Assembly: GCF_042686125.1 (NCBI RefSeq)
Contig: NZ_JBHUOV010000001.1
Coordinates: forward strand, 372,001 to 436,000
DNA: 64,000 nucleotides
Reading direction: 5' to 3'
Origin: Oceanihabitans iliipiscarium
Lineage (GTDB): Bacteria > Bacteroidota > Bacteroidia > Flavobacteriales > Flavobacteriaceae
The notes under the pieces were generated by a model. It was not told the origin of the DNA and did not search any database. It saw nothing but the letters and a program-made list of their open reading frames with translations. Below are positions 8,140 through 17,562 of the stretch, piece by piece. Position numbers and translations under genes: made by a program. Numbering within the stretch: the first letter of the stretch is position 1; every line of letters begins with the position of its first letter.

Positions 8140-9660
8140 ATGCTTGAAGAGTACAAAAAAACTCATAAAAAGGCCATTATTCAATATATCACTATTGATC
8201 AAAAAGGAACTGTCCTTGAGTCTGACGATGTTTTTTATTCAAGTATTATAAAACAAAACATTACTCGTTTACATCCATTTTTTGAAAGCATCCATCCTTT
8301 ACTTAAAACGACAAACCAAGAGTTTCTCTTTTCGTGTATTCATTTAAATATAAACGAGCAAACCATCATTGCAGATATCACGTTTAAAACCTTTGATGAA
8401 AAAAAGGCTTCATTAATAATTATTCAAGATTTAACGACACATTACAATAATTATCAACTCACAGCTCAGATAAGAAATGAATCTGTGATTAATTCACAAG
8501 TTCTTGAATTAAAAAACAACTATTTAAAAGAAAAAGAAGAATTTAAAAATCGTTTCATTGCTAATTTTAGTCATGAAATTAGAGAACCGCTTTCTGGTAT
8601 AAGTACGTTTGTGGATATTTTAAGTAAAACGAATTTAAACTCAGAACAAAAAGACTACGTCAATATTATTAATACGTCTTCAAATCATTTAAGACATATG
8701 ATTGAAGACATATTAGACATTTCTAAAATTGAAGCTGGTAAACTTAATTTAATAGAAGAGCCTTTTAACTTTAAAGATTTTCTTAATGAAGTTATTTTTT
8801 CATTCAAAATAAAAGCCCAACAAAAAGGACTAGCCTTTGAAAGCCATTTAGGTTCAAAATTACCCGAACACCTTATTGGAGATCAGTTCAGATTAAAACA
8901 AATACTTCGAAACTTACTTGACAACGCATTAAAATACACGCCTAAAGGAACTATTGCTCTTAATGTTTCTTTAAACCAAGTTAGAGCGAATAAAGCCAAT
9001 ATTCATTTTGAAATATCAGACACAGGAATTGGTATTGAAAACGAAAATCTAAATACTATTTTTGACAGTTTTACGCAATTAAATGAGGAGCAACACCATA
9101 AAGGCACAGGCTTAGGTTTGTCTATTGTTAAGAATTTGGTTGAGCTAATGAGTGGTAATATATCTGTTGATAGTGAGTTTAATAAAGGCACCACTTTTGC
9201 CCTAAATATTAGTTTTAAAATAGAGCATTCTATTAAGAAAAGTGCCTTAAAAAACAGTCCAGAGCAAGAGGAAACTACAGCTACAAAAAAGCACAATATC
9301 CTATTAGTTGAACATTCAGAAATTACACAGCTTTCTGTTCTTAAAATTCTAGCCAGTAAAGGTCATTTTTACTTAGATATTGTTTCAGATCCTGCAGATG
9401 TTATTCCAACTATTGAAAATCAAAATGTAGATTTAATCTTAATGGACATTAATCTTCCAACAACTTCTGGAGACGAATTAGCTCTAAAAATTAGACAACT
9501 TCCTGAAAGGGAGCATAAAAAAATTCCTATTATTGCCTTAACAGGAAAAGTCTTTCCAGAAGATTTAAAACGCTATAAAAAAGCAAAGATTAATGCTGTT
9601 ATCGCTAAGCCTTTCGATGAAAAAAGCTTATTAAAAACTATCAATAAGTATCTAAAATAA
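8140..9660 (+). CDS. Hybrid histidine kinase with C-terminal receiver domain
   Basis: 506 residues, no membrane segment, so cytosolic. Residues 1-110 may be a divergent PAS-like sensor, followed by a short coiled linker. The dimerisation/phosphoacceptor H-box is NFSHEIREP with His145. The ATPase domain shows the N-box NLLDNALKYTPKG, the G1 box DTGIGI and the G2 box GTGLGLS. The receiver domain (about 385-506) has its phospho-acceptor Asp436 in LMDINLP, a conserved Thr in ALTGK and Lys in AKPFDE. Its acidic pocket reads LLVEHSE, so one usual Asp is His. As last gene of the GTPase unit it probably takes cytoplasmic input; no partner regulator gene is adjacent. Confidence 0.9.
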   Translation: MLEEYKKTHKKAIIQYITIDQKGTVLESDDVFYSSIIKQNITRLHPFFESIHPLLKTTNQEFLFSCIHLNINEQTIIADITFKTFDEKKASLIIIQDLTTHYNNYQLTAQIRNESVINSQVLELKNNYLKEKEEFKNRFIANFSHEIREPLSGISTFVDILSKTNLNSEQKDYVNIINTSSNHLRHMIEDILDISKIEAGKLNLIEEPFNFKDFLNEVIFSFKIKAQQKGLAFESHLGSKLPEHLIGDQFRLKQILRNLLDNALKYTPKGTIALNVSLNQVRANKANIHFEISDTGIGIENENLNTIFDSFTQLNEEQHHKGTGLGLSIVKNLVELMSGNISVDSEFNKGTTFALNISFKIEHSIKKSALKNSPEQEETTATKKHNILLVEHSEITQLSVLKILASKGHFYLDIVSDPADVIPTIENQNVDLILMDINLPTTSGDELALKIRQLPEREHKKIPIIALTGKVFPEDLKRYKKAKINAVIAKPFDEKSLLKTINKYLK

Positions 9661-9693
9661 AAAAAGACGAACTTAAATAAGTCCGTCTTTTTT
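9660..9693. terminator. Bidirectional terminator between hybrid kinase and TerB-like gene
   Basis: AAAAAAGACG-A-ACTTA (9660-9675) pairs with TAAGT-C-CGTCTTTTTT (9678-9693), with a single A/C mismatch and a two-base apex. A and T runs on both sides allow it to work for the convergent genes on both strands. Confidence 0.85.
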
Positions 9694-9710
9694 ATACTTC
9701 AAAACTCGTA

Positions 9711-10142
9711 TTATTTGTTCATTTGCTTAATGGCTTCAGTAAACGTATCTAAATCTGCGCCATTACTAATTAAAGTTAAAGCCTTATCTACTATATACTT
9801 TACATTGACTGCAGAAAACCCTAAACCAACTGCAATTTTACGCAGTACAACCTCTTCATGTTCGCCTTTTATATGGTCAACATAAACCATTCTTGCCAAA
9901 TCATATAAACGTTCTAAACGCACATCATATGAGGTTGGAGGATTAATTGGGTGAGACGCGTAATCCTTTAAAATGCTTTTATAATCGGACTCGCTTATAT
10001 CTAAATTTCTAGCCAAACGATCTAAAAAGGCTTTTTCATCTTCTGATATCACACCATCATCCATAGCAACTCTTACAATTGCTGCAAAATGATCTTCATT
10101 ACGCTTTTTAAATCCACTATCGAATAAATCTGAAATTGACAT
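9711..10142 (-). CDS. TerB-like (tellurite resistance B domain) protein
   Basis: A 143-residue all-helical cytosolic protein. The pattern AAIVRVAMDDGVISEDEKAFLDRLARNL followed by repeating helices resembles TerB-family domains, in which an acidic helix hairpin (DDGVISEDE) can bind divalent metal. Such single-domain proteins are common in Flavobacteria and are not by themselves evidence of tellurite resistance. No other ter genes are nearby. A perfect -7 box, TATCTTTG on the minus strand (10164-10171), lies 21 bases upstream of the start. Confidence 0.82.
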   Translation of the reverse strand: MSISDLFDSGFKKRNEDHFAAIVRVAMDDGVISEDEKAFLDRLARNLDISESDYKSILKDYASHPINPPTSYDVRLERLYDLARMVYVDHIKGEHEEVVLRKIAVGLGFSAVNVKYIVDKALTLISNGADLDTFTEAIKQMNK

Positions 10143-10215
10143 ATTATATTATTTTTTGTAATGCAAAGATAGATAATCCAAAGCCTTTTTAAAACAATAT
10201 TTATTGCTTTTTTTA

Positions 10216-10320
10216 TGGCATTCCTTACCTACGCTAAAGCTTAGGTAAGTCGTGCTTTCAGCAGTCGCTTTTTTTTACAAAAAAGAGCTCCAACAAAGGC
10301 TTCAATCACTAATGCATAAC
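10216..10320. repeat. Probable dispersed intergenic repeat with hairpins
   Basis: This part of the 294-base gap before mfd is GC-richer than its surroundings and highly structured. CTTACCTA (10224-10231) pairs with TAGGTAAG (10242-10249). A second arm set, GCTTTTTT...AAAAAAGAGC, follows at about 10268-10289, then CTTCAATCACTAATGC. The text resembles intergenic elements I recall from other Flavobacteriaceae genomes, but no second copy is in this window. No open reading frame fits. Confidence 0.4.
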
Positions 10321-10436
10321 CAACTCAAATAGCGTTAAACTTCTTGAACTTAAATTCCCAAAAAACACAGAAAAAAATACAGGTTTATTCATGGTAAAAA
10401 AAATGTAAATTTTATCTTTACCCAAAATAAATAGTC

Positions 10437-13400
10437 TTGAGTAAATCACTTCTCTCGCAAACCTACGCACAGTCTTTGCAAACGCAAAAACTGCAAACTG
10501 CTATTGCCCAAAACGAATCTAAAACACATATAAAAGGCCTTGTTGGCTCTTCACTATCTTTAGTCGTTACAGAAAGTTTTAAGCAAACAGACCTGCCCTA
10601 CCTCCTCGTTTTTAACGATAAAGAAGAAGCCGCTTTTTACCTCAACGATTTTGAAGTTCTCATTAACAATAAAGATGTGCTTTTCTATCCTGGAAGTTAC
10701 AGGCGACCATACCAAATAGAAGAAACAGACAATGCAAATGTGCTCCTTCGTGCAGAAGTTTTAAATCGCATCAACTCGCGTAAAAAGCCAGCCATAATAG
10801 TCACCTATCCTGATGCGCTTTTTGAAAAAGTGGTGACACGTCGTGAACTTGAAAAAAACACGTTGAAAATTTCGGTGCATGATGATTTGTCCATAGATTT
10901 TGTAAACGAAGTCTTATTTGAATATAAGTTTAAACGTGTCGATTTTGTCACAGAACCTGGTGAGTTTTCAGTTCGTGGTGGTATTGTTGATGTGTTTTCA
11001 TTCTCTTATGATGAGCCTTATAGAATTGAGTTTTTTGGCGATGAAGTCGATAGTATTAGGACCTTTGATGTTGAAACACAACTCTCTACAGAGCAAATAA
11101 AAAAAATAAGCATCATCCCAAATGTAGCTAATAAATTTCTAGAAGAAAGCCGACAAAGTTTCTTGAAGTATATAGCTCAAAAGACTGTTGTTTTTACAAA
11201 AAACTCAGACTTACTCTTTTCAAGAATAGATTCACTTTTCGAAAAAGCATCAGAAACTTTTAAAACACTTTCAGCAACTATTAATCATGCAGAACCTGAA
11301 GAATTATTCTGTAACGCAACTGTTTTAAAAAAGCAACTCCTCGATTTTACTCAAGTAGAATTTGGGACTTCAAGTGTGTTTAGCAATCAGACGATTTCTT
11401 TTAATACTATACCTCAACCCTCTTTTAATAAACAATTTAATTTATTAATAAACGACTTAAATACAAACCATAATAAAGGCTATACCAATTATATTGCTTG
11501 TATTACAGAGCAGCAAGCTAAACGCTTTCATGATATTTTTGAGGACGTTGAACAAGACGTGCATTATAAAACAATTGTGTTATCCTTATATCAAGGGTTT
11601 GTAGATCATGAGCATCGCATCATTTGCTATACAGACCATCAGATCTTTGAACGCTATCATAAATTTCATCTTAAAAATGGATATGCCAAAAAACAATCTA
11701 TAACTTTAAAAGAGCTTACAAATCTAGATATAGGAGATTATGTTACTCATATAGATCATGGTATTGGAAAGTTTGGTGGTTTACAAAAAATTGATGTCGA
11801 AGGCAAAAAACAAGAGGCCATAAAATTAGTGTATGGCGAACGCGACGTGTTGTATTTAAGCATTCATTCACTCCATAAAATCACTAAATTTAATGGAAAA
11901 GACGGCAAACCTCCTAAAGTTTATAAACTAGGTAGTAAAGCATGGAAAACACTAAAACAAAAAACAAAATCTCGTGTTAAAGAAATTGCTTTTAATCTTA
12001 TTAAGGTCTATGCCAAACGCAAGCTTGAAAAAGGCTATCAATACAAACCTGACAGCTACTTACAACATGAGTTAGAAGCCTCTTTTATTTATGAAGACAC
12101 ACCAGACCAAAGTACAGCGACTGCAGATATAAAAGCAGATATGGAAAGCGAACGACCAATGGATCGATTGGTTTGTGGTGATGTTGGTTTTGGCAAAACT
12201 GAAGTCGCTATTAGAGCAGCTTTTAAAGCAGTAGATAACGGAAAACAAGTGGCTGTTCTAGTGCCAACAACCATTTTAGCTTATCAACATTCGCGAACGT
12301 TTGCTGAACGCTTAAAAGAATTCCCTGTTACAGTTGATTATTTAAACCGATTTAGAACAGCTAAAGAAAAGCACATCACTTTAGAAAAATTAGAAAAAGG
12401 ACACGTCGATATTATAATTGGAACTCATCAATTAGTCAATAAAAATGTGAAATTTAAAGATTTAGGGTTGCTCATTGTTGATGAAGAACAAAAGTTTGGT
12501 GTCGCTGTAAAAGAAAAACTAAAAACCCTTAAAGACAATGTTGATGTTTTAACACTTACGGCTACTCCAATTCCTAGAACGCTTCAGTTTAGCTTAATGG
12601 CAGCAAGAGATTTATCTGTGATTACAACTGCGCCTCCTAATCGTTATCCTATAGAAAGTCACGTGATTCGCTTTAGTGAAGAAACCATTCGAAATGCCAT
12701 CAGTTATGAAATTCAACGTGGTGGACAAATTTTCTTCATTCATAATCGAATTGAAAATATTAAAGAAGTTGCTGGTATGATTCAGCGTTTAGTTCCTGAT
12801 GCGAAAATTGGTATTGGTCATGGTCAACTCGATGGTAAAAAATTAGAGCATCTTATGCTAGCCTTTATGAATGGCGAATTTGATGTGCTCGTTAGTACAA
12901 CCATTGTCGAAAGTGGTCTAGACGTGCCAAATGCCAACACTATTTTTATTAATAACGCTAATAATTTTGGGTTGAGTGACTTACACCAAATGCGTGGACG
13001 TGTAGGTCGAAGCAATAAAAAAGCATTCTGTTATTTTATTACGCCAGAATATTCTGCAATGACTAATGATGCTCGAAAACGAATTACAGCTTTAGAGCAA
13101 TTTACCGAATTAGGTAGTGGCTTCAACATTGCAATGAAAGATTTAGAAATTCGTGGTGCTGGAGATTTACTTGGTGGTGAGCAAAGCGGATTTATTAATG
13201 ATATTGGTTTTGACACCTATCAGAAAATTTTAAATGAAGCTATTGAAGAACTCAAAGAAAATGAGTTTAAAGACCTCTATCAAGACGATAAAAAAGAAAA
13301 AGAATTTGTTAAAGACATAACGATTGACAGTGATTTTGAATTGCTTTTTCCAGACGATTATATCAATAATATTACCGAGAGATTAAACCTATATACTCAA

Positions 13401-13772
13401 CTTAATACGATTAAAACGGAAGAAGAACTTATCACTTTTGAAACGCAACTTATAGATCGCTTTGGTGAGCTTCCAACTCAAGTCGTAGATTTACTAAATT
13501 CTGTGCGATTAAAATGGATTGCTACAAAATTAGGCTTAGAAAAAGTCATTATGAAAAAAGGCAAACTTGTTGGCTATTTTATTAGTGATCAACAGAGTAA
13601 ATTTTATCAAAGTGCACATTTTACAAAAGTATTACAATACATTCAAACCCATCCACAGGATTGCAAGATGAAAGAAAAACAAACAAGAATTGGATTGCGA
13701 TTATTACTTACTTTTGAGAAAATCAATTCTGTAGAAAAAGCATTAAGGGCTTTAAAACCTATTTTGGCATAA
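10437..13772 (+). CDS. mfd: Transcription-repair coupling factor Mfd
   Basis: 1111 residues. Mfd removes RNA polymerase stalled at DNA lesions and recruits UvrA. In order it has a UvrB-homology N-terminal region, the RNA-polymerase-interacting CarD-like domain (GDYVTHIDHGIGKFGGL, about 434-450), and a RecG-like translocase with Walker A GDVGFGKTE (about 580), a DEEQ box (VDEEQKFG) and the LTATPIPRTL motif. The TRCF C-terminal domain completes it. The start is a TTG at 10437; the next in-frame Met is far inside the protein, so TTG is forced unless the annotated N-terminus is wrong. TATCTTTA at 10413-10420 may be the -7 element. Confidence 0.96.
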   Translation: MSKSLLSQTYAQSLQTQKLQTAIAQNESKTHIKGLVGSSLSLVVTESFKQTDLPYLLVFNDKEEAAFYLNDFEVLINNKDVLFYPGSYRRPYQIEETDNANVLLRAEVLNRINSRKKPAIIVTYPDALFEKVVTRRELEKNTLKISVHDDLSIDFVNEVLFEYKFKRVDFVTEPGEFSVRGGIVDVFSFSYDEPYRIEFFGDEVDSIRTFDVETQLSTEQIKKISIIPNVANKFLEESRQSFLKYIAQKTVVFTKNSDLLFSRIDSLFEKASETFKTLSATINHAEPEELFCNATVLKKQLLDFTQVEFGTSSVFSNQTISFNTIPQPSFNKQFNLLINDLNTNHNKGYTNYIACITEQQAKRFHDIFEDVEQDVHYKTIVLSLYQGFVDHEHRIICYTDHQIFERYHKFHLKNGYAKKQSITLKELTNLDIGDYVTHIDHGIGKFGGLQKIDVEGKKQEAIKLVYGERDVLYLSIHSLHKITKFNGKDGKPPKVYKLGSKAWKTLKQKTKSRVKEIAFNLIKVYAKRKLEKGYQYKPDSYLQHELEASFIYEDTPDQSTATADIKADMESERPMDRLVCGDVGFGKTEVAIRAAFKAVDNGKQVAVLVPTTILAYQHSRTFAERLKEFPVTVDYLNRFRTAKEKHITLEKLEKGHVDIIIGTHQLVNKNVKFKDLGLLIVDEEQKFGVAVKEKLKTLKDNVDVLTLTATPIPRTLQFSLMAARDLSVITTAPPNRYPIESHVIRFSEETIRNAISYEIQRGGQIFFIHNRIENIKEVAGMIQRLVPDAKIGIGHGQLDGKKLEHLMLAFMNGEFDVLVSTTIVESGLDVPNANTIFINNANNFGLSDLHQMRGRVGRSNKKAFCYFITPEYSAMTNDARKRITALEQFTELGSGFNIAMKDLEIRGAGDLLGGEQSGFINDIGFDTYQKILNEAIEELKENEFKDLYQDDKKEKEFVKDITIDSDFELLFPDDYINNITERLNLYTQLNTIKTEEELITFETQLIDRFGELPTQVVDLLNSVRLKWIATKLGLEKVIMKKGKLVGYFISDQQSKFYQSAHFTKVLQYIQTHPQDCKMKEKQTRIGLRLLLTFEKINSVEKALRALKPILA

Positions 13773-13803
13773 TCGTTGTCCTATTAGAAGAAACACAAAT
13801 ATA

Positions 13804-15150
13804 ATGACTAAAACATTACTTTTTTTATTGGCTTTACTCCCTAACTTGCTAGTCGCCCAACATAGCATTAAAGGGACTTTTACTCCTGCTGAAGAATTTA
13901 AATTTGTTATTTTATATCAAGTAACGCCAACAACATCAATTTATGTGAAAAGTGCAGAAATTGATAGCTCTGGTAAATTTGAATTTAAACTAGACTCTAC
14001 CAACACAAAAGGCATGTATCGCTTGGTTTATGCTTTGCCTCAAGAAGATTATAATTTTGATATTATTTATAACGCCAAAGAAGATGTTGAACTCCTTTTT
14101 AATTTAGACGATGGTGTAACGTTCATCAGCTCTCAAGAAAACATACTTCTTAATTCATATTCTAAAAGTATTCAGCTAGTTAGCGAAAGTATAAACACCT
14201 ATTTTACGAGTTCAGAACAAAATAAAAAAACGTTTAAAAAAACGTTTGAGGTCCTCTCAGAAACACAAAATGAATTTGAAAAAGCTTCTGAAGGTATGAT
14301 GGTTTCTGATTTTATAAAAGCTAGCAAACCTTATATACCTTCCGAAATGGAAGATGCTGAAACTTTTTCAAAAAAATTAAAAAACAACTATTTTAAGAAT
14401 ATCGACTTTAGTAACAAGACACTTCAAAGCTCAAATTTTTTAATCGAAACGGTTTTGAATTATGTGTTTACGTTCACAAACCCTAAAGATGAAATCAATA
14501 CTTATAAAGAAAATATCGATACAGTTGTTGATGCTATTGGCGAAAATCCTATCGTTAAAGAAATTATTCTTGAAGTGTTGTGGAATCAATTTGCAGACGT
14601 AAAAACAGAGCCTGTTGCTAATTATATTGCTGAAAAATATCTATTAGATATTGTAAAAAATGATAAAGCTTTGGTAGAAAAACTTCAGGTTTTTAAAAAT
14701 ACTTCAATAAATGAAATTGCTCCAGATTTTTCTTTAGAAGTTTCAAAAAACAATAACGTTAAGGTAATTAACCTTTATGATTATAATGAAGCTGTACAAT
14801 ATCTTATTGTATTTTGGAGTAGCACCTGTTCACATTGTCTAGAAGAATTACCAAAACTACACGAATACACCTCAACTTTAGAAGACAGAAAACTTAAAGT
14901 CGTTGCTGTAGCTTTAGAGGATGATATTTATAGATGGAAAGATAAGACTTATGATTTTCCTAACTTTATTCATGTGTTTGGCGAAGGTAAATGGGACAAT
15001 GAAATTGGTAATGCGTATGGTGTGACTGCAACACCAACTTATTTTATTTTAGACAAAAACAAAAGGATTATTGCTAAACCTTATGATTATAACGCTCTAC
15101 AAGCCTATTATAAGGAGCATCCTATTAAACTTGAAAAAGACGAACATTAA
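13804..15150 (+). CDS. Secreted TlpA-like thioredoxin-fold protein
   Basis: 448 residues. A signal peptide (TKTLLFLLALLPNLLVAQ) is cut near residue 19. Residues about 20-130 look like the beta-rich DUF4369-type domain common at the N-terminus of Bacteroidetes TlpA proteins, followed by a helical middle. The C-terminal thioredoxin domain (about 305-440) has the redox motif Cys-Ser-His-Cys in WSSTCSHC and the cis-Pro region ATPTYF. Likely a periplasmic thiol-disulfide reductase or an antioxidant-type protein. It lies 31 bases after mfd, and its stop overlaps the convergent yraN stop by 4 bases. Confidence 0.88.
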   Translation: MTKTLLFLLALLPNLLVAQHSIKGTFTPAEEFKFVILYQVTPTTSIYVKSAEIDSSGKFEFKLDSTNTKGMYRLVYALPQEDYNFDIIYNAKEDVELLFNLDDGVTFISSQENILLNSYSKSIQLVSESINTYFTSSEQNKKTFKKTFEVLSETQNEFEKASEGMMVSDFIKASKPYIPSEMEDAETFSKKLKNNYFKNIDFSNKTLQSSNFLIETVLNYVFTFTNPKDEINTYKENIDTVVDAIGENPIVKEIILEVLWNQFADVKTEPVANYIAEKYLLDIVKNDKALVEKLQVFKNTSINEIAPDFSLEVSKNNNVKVINLYDYNEAVQYLIVFWSSTCSHCLEELPKLHEYTSTLEDRKLKVVAVALEDDIYRWKDKTYDFPNFIHVFGEGKWDNEIGNAYGVTATPTYFILDKNKRIIAKPYDYNALQAYYKEHPIKLEKDEH

Positions 15151-15506
15151 AAATGGTAAAATGCATTTTCTAAATGCTCAACCTCATACCCTTTTTCAAA
15201 TTTTACAATCGCAATAATATCAAAACGGACTTCAACTTCTAAATGATTGGTGGTAATATATTTATCAACTGCTTTAACTAAACGCTGAATTTGTTTTGGT
15301 TTTACAAAATCTTGAGGGTTTCCAAAATCTTTTGTCGATCTGGTTTTTACTTCAATAACAGCAAGTGTATCGCCTTTTTGAGCAATAATATCAACTTCTG
15401 CTTTATCAAATCTGTAATTCCTTTCCAGAATAGAATACTTCTTTTGTAATAGAAAATCTACTGCAAGTTCTTCTCCTTTTTTACCAAGTTCGTTATGCTG
15501 TGCCAT
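15147..15506 (-). CDS. YraN family (UPF0102) endonuclease-like protein
   Basis: 119 residues. The core LGKKGEELAVDFL, then NYRFDKAEVDIIAQKGDTLAVIEVKTR, has the E...D...ExK arrangement of the restriction-endonuclease-like (Holliday-junction-resolvase-type) fold typical of YraN. The biological role of this widespread family is not established. It starts directly after the stop of the HEAT-repeat gene with no gap, as the last gene of a three-gene minus-strand unit. Confidence 0.92.
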   Translation of the reverse strand: MAQHNELGKKGEELAVDFLLQKKYSILERNYRFDKAEVDIIAQKGDTLAVIEVKTRSTKDFGNPQDFVKPKQIQRLVKAVDKYITTNHLEVEVRFDIIAIVKFEKGYEVEHLENAFYHF

Positions 15507-16268
15507 TTAATGTTTATAATTAGCATCAATATAATCAATTGCTTCTTGTTGAGTTAAAACGGCAAACTTTTTATAACGCTTATGAACATCTACAATTTCA
15601 TCTAAAGCTTCCCGAACCAAGGATTTATTCTTCCAAGTATTTAAATGAGAAACAACTGTTTTTAAACACCCATTTTTATACGCTATTTGCCCAAGCACAT
15701 GAACTAGTGTATTAGACACTCGTTTGGTATTGTCAAATTCTAAGGTTTTTAATAGTGGCAAAACATCTTGAGGATGTGTTCGCCCACGTAACTCTATACC
15801 ATGACAAATCTCACGTCGTATTTCTTTATCCTCATGTTTTAAATACGTTTTCGCCCAAGCCAGAACATTTTCCGGGTTCTTCTCTCCCATTTTTTTAACA
15901 GAACCAATAACTGCATTTCTTACAGAATGATGTGTATCAAATAAACCAATATCAAAAAAAAATTGTACTTTATCAAAATGAAATTTTCCAATTTCACCAG
16001 CAGCATTAACAACTGTTTGGCGCACTTTCTCTTGATTAGAGTTTAGAAGTGTTTTTAAAGTTGAAAGCATTTGCTTTTGTAAATGAGGTTCAGCATAAAA
16101 TATTTTTCCCATGGCTAAATAGCCTGTTTTACGAATGTAGGTGTCTTCGTCTGAAAAATATAAAATGATGTTTTCTGTATTTTTAGACCTCAAATCATAT
16201 GCAATATCTGTGTTGATTTTATCAACTAAAAGAGTACGTTCTTCTTTAGATAAATCGTAGAAAGCCAT
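15507..16268 (-). CDS. HEAT-repeat protein
   Basis: A 253-residue protein made of helical HEAT-like repeats of about 30-40 residues, with phrases such as DTYIRKTGYLAMGKI, KVRQTVVNAAGEIGK and DTHHSVRNAVIGSVKKMGE. It resembles HEAT proteins sometimes linked to DNA alkylation repair glycosylases, but no catalytic residue can be assigned, so scaffolding is just as likely. It lies between an S66 peptidase gene (9-base gap) and yraN (no gap) and is probably co-transcribed with both. Confidence 0.82.
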   Translation of the reverse strand: MAFYDLSKEERTLLVDKINTDIAYDLRSKNTENIILYFSDEDTYIRKTGYLAMGKIFYAEPHLQKQMLSTLKTLLNSNQEKVRQTVVNAAGEIGKFHFDKVQFFFDIGLFDTHHSVRNAVIGSVKKMGEKNPENVLAWAKTYLKHEDKEIRREICHGIELRGRTHPQDVLPLLKTLEFDNTKRVSNTLVHVLGQIAYKNGCLKTVVSHLNTWKNKSLVREALDEIVDVHKRYKKFAVLTQQEAIDYIDANYKH

Positions 16269-16277
16269 AATGCATTT

Positions 16278-17294
16278 TTAATTTTTAAAAACTATCGTGC
16301 TTTTATCCTTTCCAACAGAAATAGTAGCATCTCTGCCTAAAATCAACGCACGATTATCTTTTTCATGACCAGATGGCACATTAAAAACAATAGGGAAATC
16401 ATATTCAGATAATGCATCTAAAATAAGTTGTTCAATAGGTTTTCCCCAAGGCGTTGTGTTTTTTCGCATTTTACTCATATCACCAACCATTAGGCCTTTA
16501 CAGTTTTCAAAATAACCTGCACGTTTAAGACTTTGCAACATACGATCAATATGGTATTTGTATTCACCAATCTCTTCAATAAATAAAATTTTACCAGAGG
16601 TGTCTATACTAGTTTTAGAGCCTAGCATCGTATGTAATATGGTTAAATTTCCCCCAACTACAGGTGCTGTAATTTGACCCACTTTATTATAACTAGAGCC
16701 TTCTAAAGTGTAACTTATAGCTACTCCAAAAAGAGCGTCTTTAAATGTATTGATAGAGGTTTCTATTTCATTCAAATCTTTGGTTAAACTCACACACATT
16801 AATGCATGTAAAGACTCAAAACCTTGATTATGTATCTGATTATGTAAGGCTGTAATATCACTATAACCAATAACCCATTTAGGGTGTTCCTTAAATTTAG
16901 CATAGTCTAATCGATCTAAGATTCTAACTGTTCCATAACCTCCACGAGCACACCATATAGCACTAATTTTTGGGTCATCAAGAGCCTTTTGAAAATCCTC
17001 GCAACGTTCAGCATCAGTGCCTGCAAAATGATAGTCTTGACTAAATACATGTTCGCCAACAACGACATTTAAATTCCAACTCTTAAGTAAAGCTTTGGCT
17101 TGTTCAACTTCATCATTTCTGTTTTTCAATATTCCTGAAGGCGCAACAATAGCTACAGTATCTCCTGCTTTTAAGTATTCTGGCTGTATCAATGTAATCG
17201 TATTTTTAGCACTCAAATCTTGTGCTGCAACCTGCTTTATTCCGAAGAACAACACAACACAACATAATTGTAAGATGAATCCTTTTTTAGACAT
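16278..17294 (-). CDS. S66-family LD-carboxypeptidase, exported
   Basis: 338 residues from the preferred ATG at 17294. An in-frame ATG at 17309 would add five residues ahead of a clean signal peptide (SKKGFILQLCCVVLFFGIK, cut after VAAQ). LD-carboxypeptidases release the terminal D-Ala from murein tetrapeptides during peptidoglycan recycling. The nucleophile Ser is in VIGYSDITALH, an ARGGYG motif precedes it, and the charge-relay region lies near the C-terminus (NVPSGHEKDNRA). Recycling enzymes of this family are often cytosolic, so a periplasmic or outer-membrane form is somewhat unusual. First gene of a three-gene minus-strand unit. Confidence 0.9.
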   Translation of the reverse strand: MSKKGFILQLCCVVLFFGIKQVAAQDLSAKNTITLIQPEYLKAGDTVAIVAPSGILKNRNDEVEQAKALLKSWNLNVVVGEHVFSQDYHFAGTDAERCEDFQKALDDPKISAIWCARGGYGTVRILDRLDYAKFKEHPKWVIGYSDITALHNQIHNQGFESLHALMCVSLTKDLNEIETSINTFKDALFGVAISYTLEGSSYNKVGQITAPVVGGNLTILHTMLGSKTSIDTSGKILFIEEIGEYKYHIDRMLQSLKRAGYFENCKGLMVGDMSKMRKNTTPWGKPIEQLILDALSEYDFPIVFNVPSGHEKDNRALILGRDATISVGKDKSTIVFKN

Positions 17295-17475
17295 ATTGTA
17301 AATGTACATTTTTTTTTACACGTTTAAATTTAATATTTATCTAAGCATAAATTAAATATAAAATCAAGAACGTGAACAACCACAACGTTCTCGAATTAAA
17401 AATTTTAAACAATCCTCAAGTAAAGCAATGTCTAAAATTTATAAATACTCGTTTCTGAATCGCTATCAAAATGCG

Positions 17476-17483
17476 TACTTTTG
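17476..17483 (+). promoter_or_regulatory. -7 promoter element of metG
   Basis: TACTTTTG is an exact match to the Bacteroidetes -7 consensus TAnnTTTG. No exact -33 TTG lies at the usual spacing; GTTTCTG at 17451-17457 is the closest. A start about 7 bases downstream would give a leader of about 90 bases containing the hairpin at 17518-17562. Confidence 0.5.
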
Positions 17484-17517
17484 TGGCTTCAAATTAAATT
17501 AACATCCTTTTATCTCC

Positions 17518-17562
17518 TCGAGCGCAGTCGAGAGATTTAAATTAGGTCTCGACTGCGCTCGA
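17518..17562. repeat. Long perfect inverted repeat, copy 1 of a dispersed repeat
   Basis: Two 16-base arms (TCGAGCGCAGTCGAGA at 17518-17533 and its exact complement at 17547-17562) flank a 13-base AT-rich loop. It lies 17 bases before the metG start and is strikingly GC-rich. A 25-base piece (17539-17563) recurs inverted at 49776-49800 with one mismatch, and ACTTACATAT at 17562-17571 recurs at 49760-49769, which marks it as a dispersed element rather than a terminator. Confidence 0.8.

Noticed and set aside
9711..10142. Tellurite resistance locus
   Set aside because: Only a lone TerB-like domain protein is present; terC/terD/terZ partners are missing.
17518..17562. Ends of an insertion sequence
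   Set aside because: The arms are only 13 bases apart, so no transposase or cargo fits between them.
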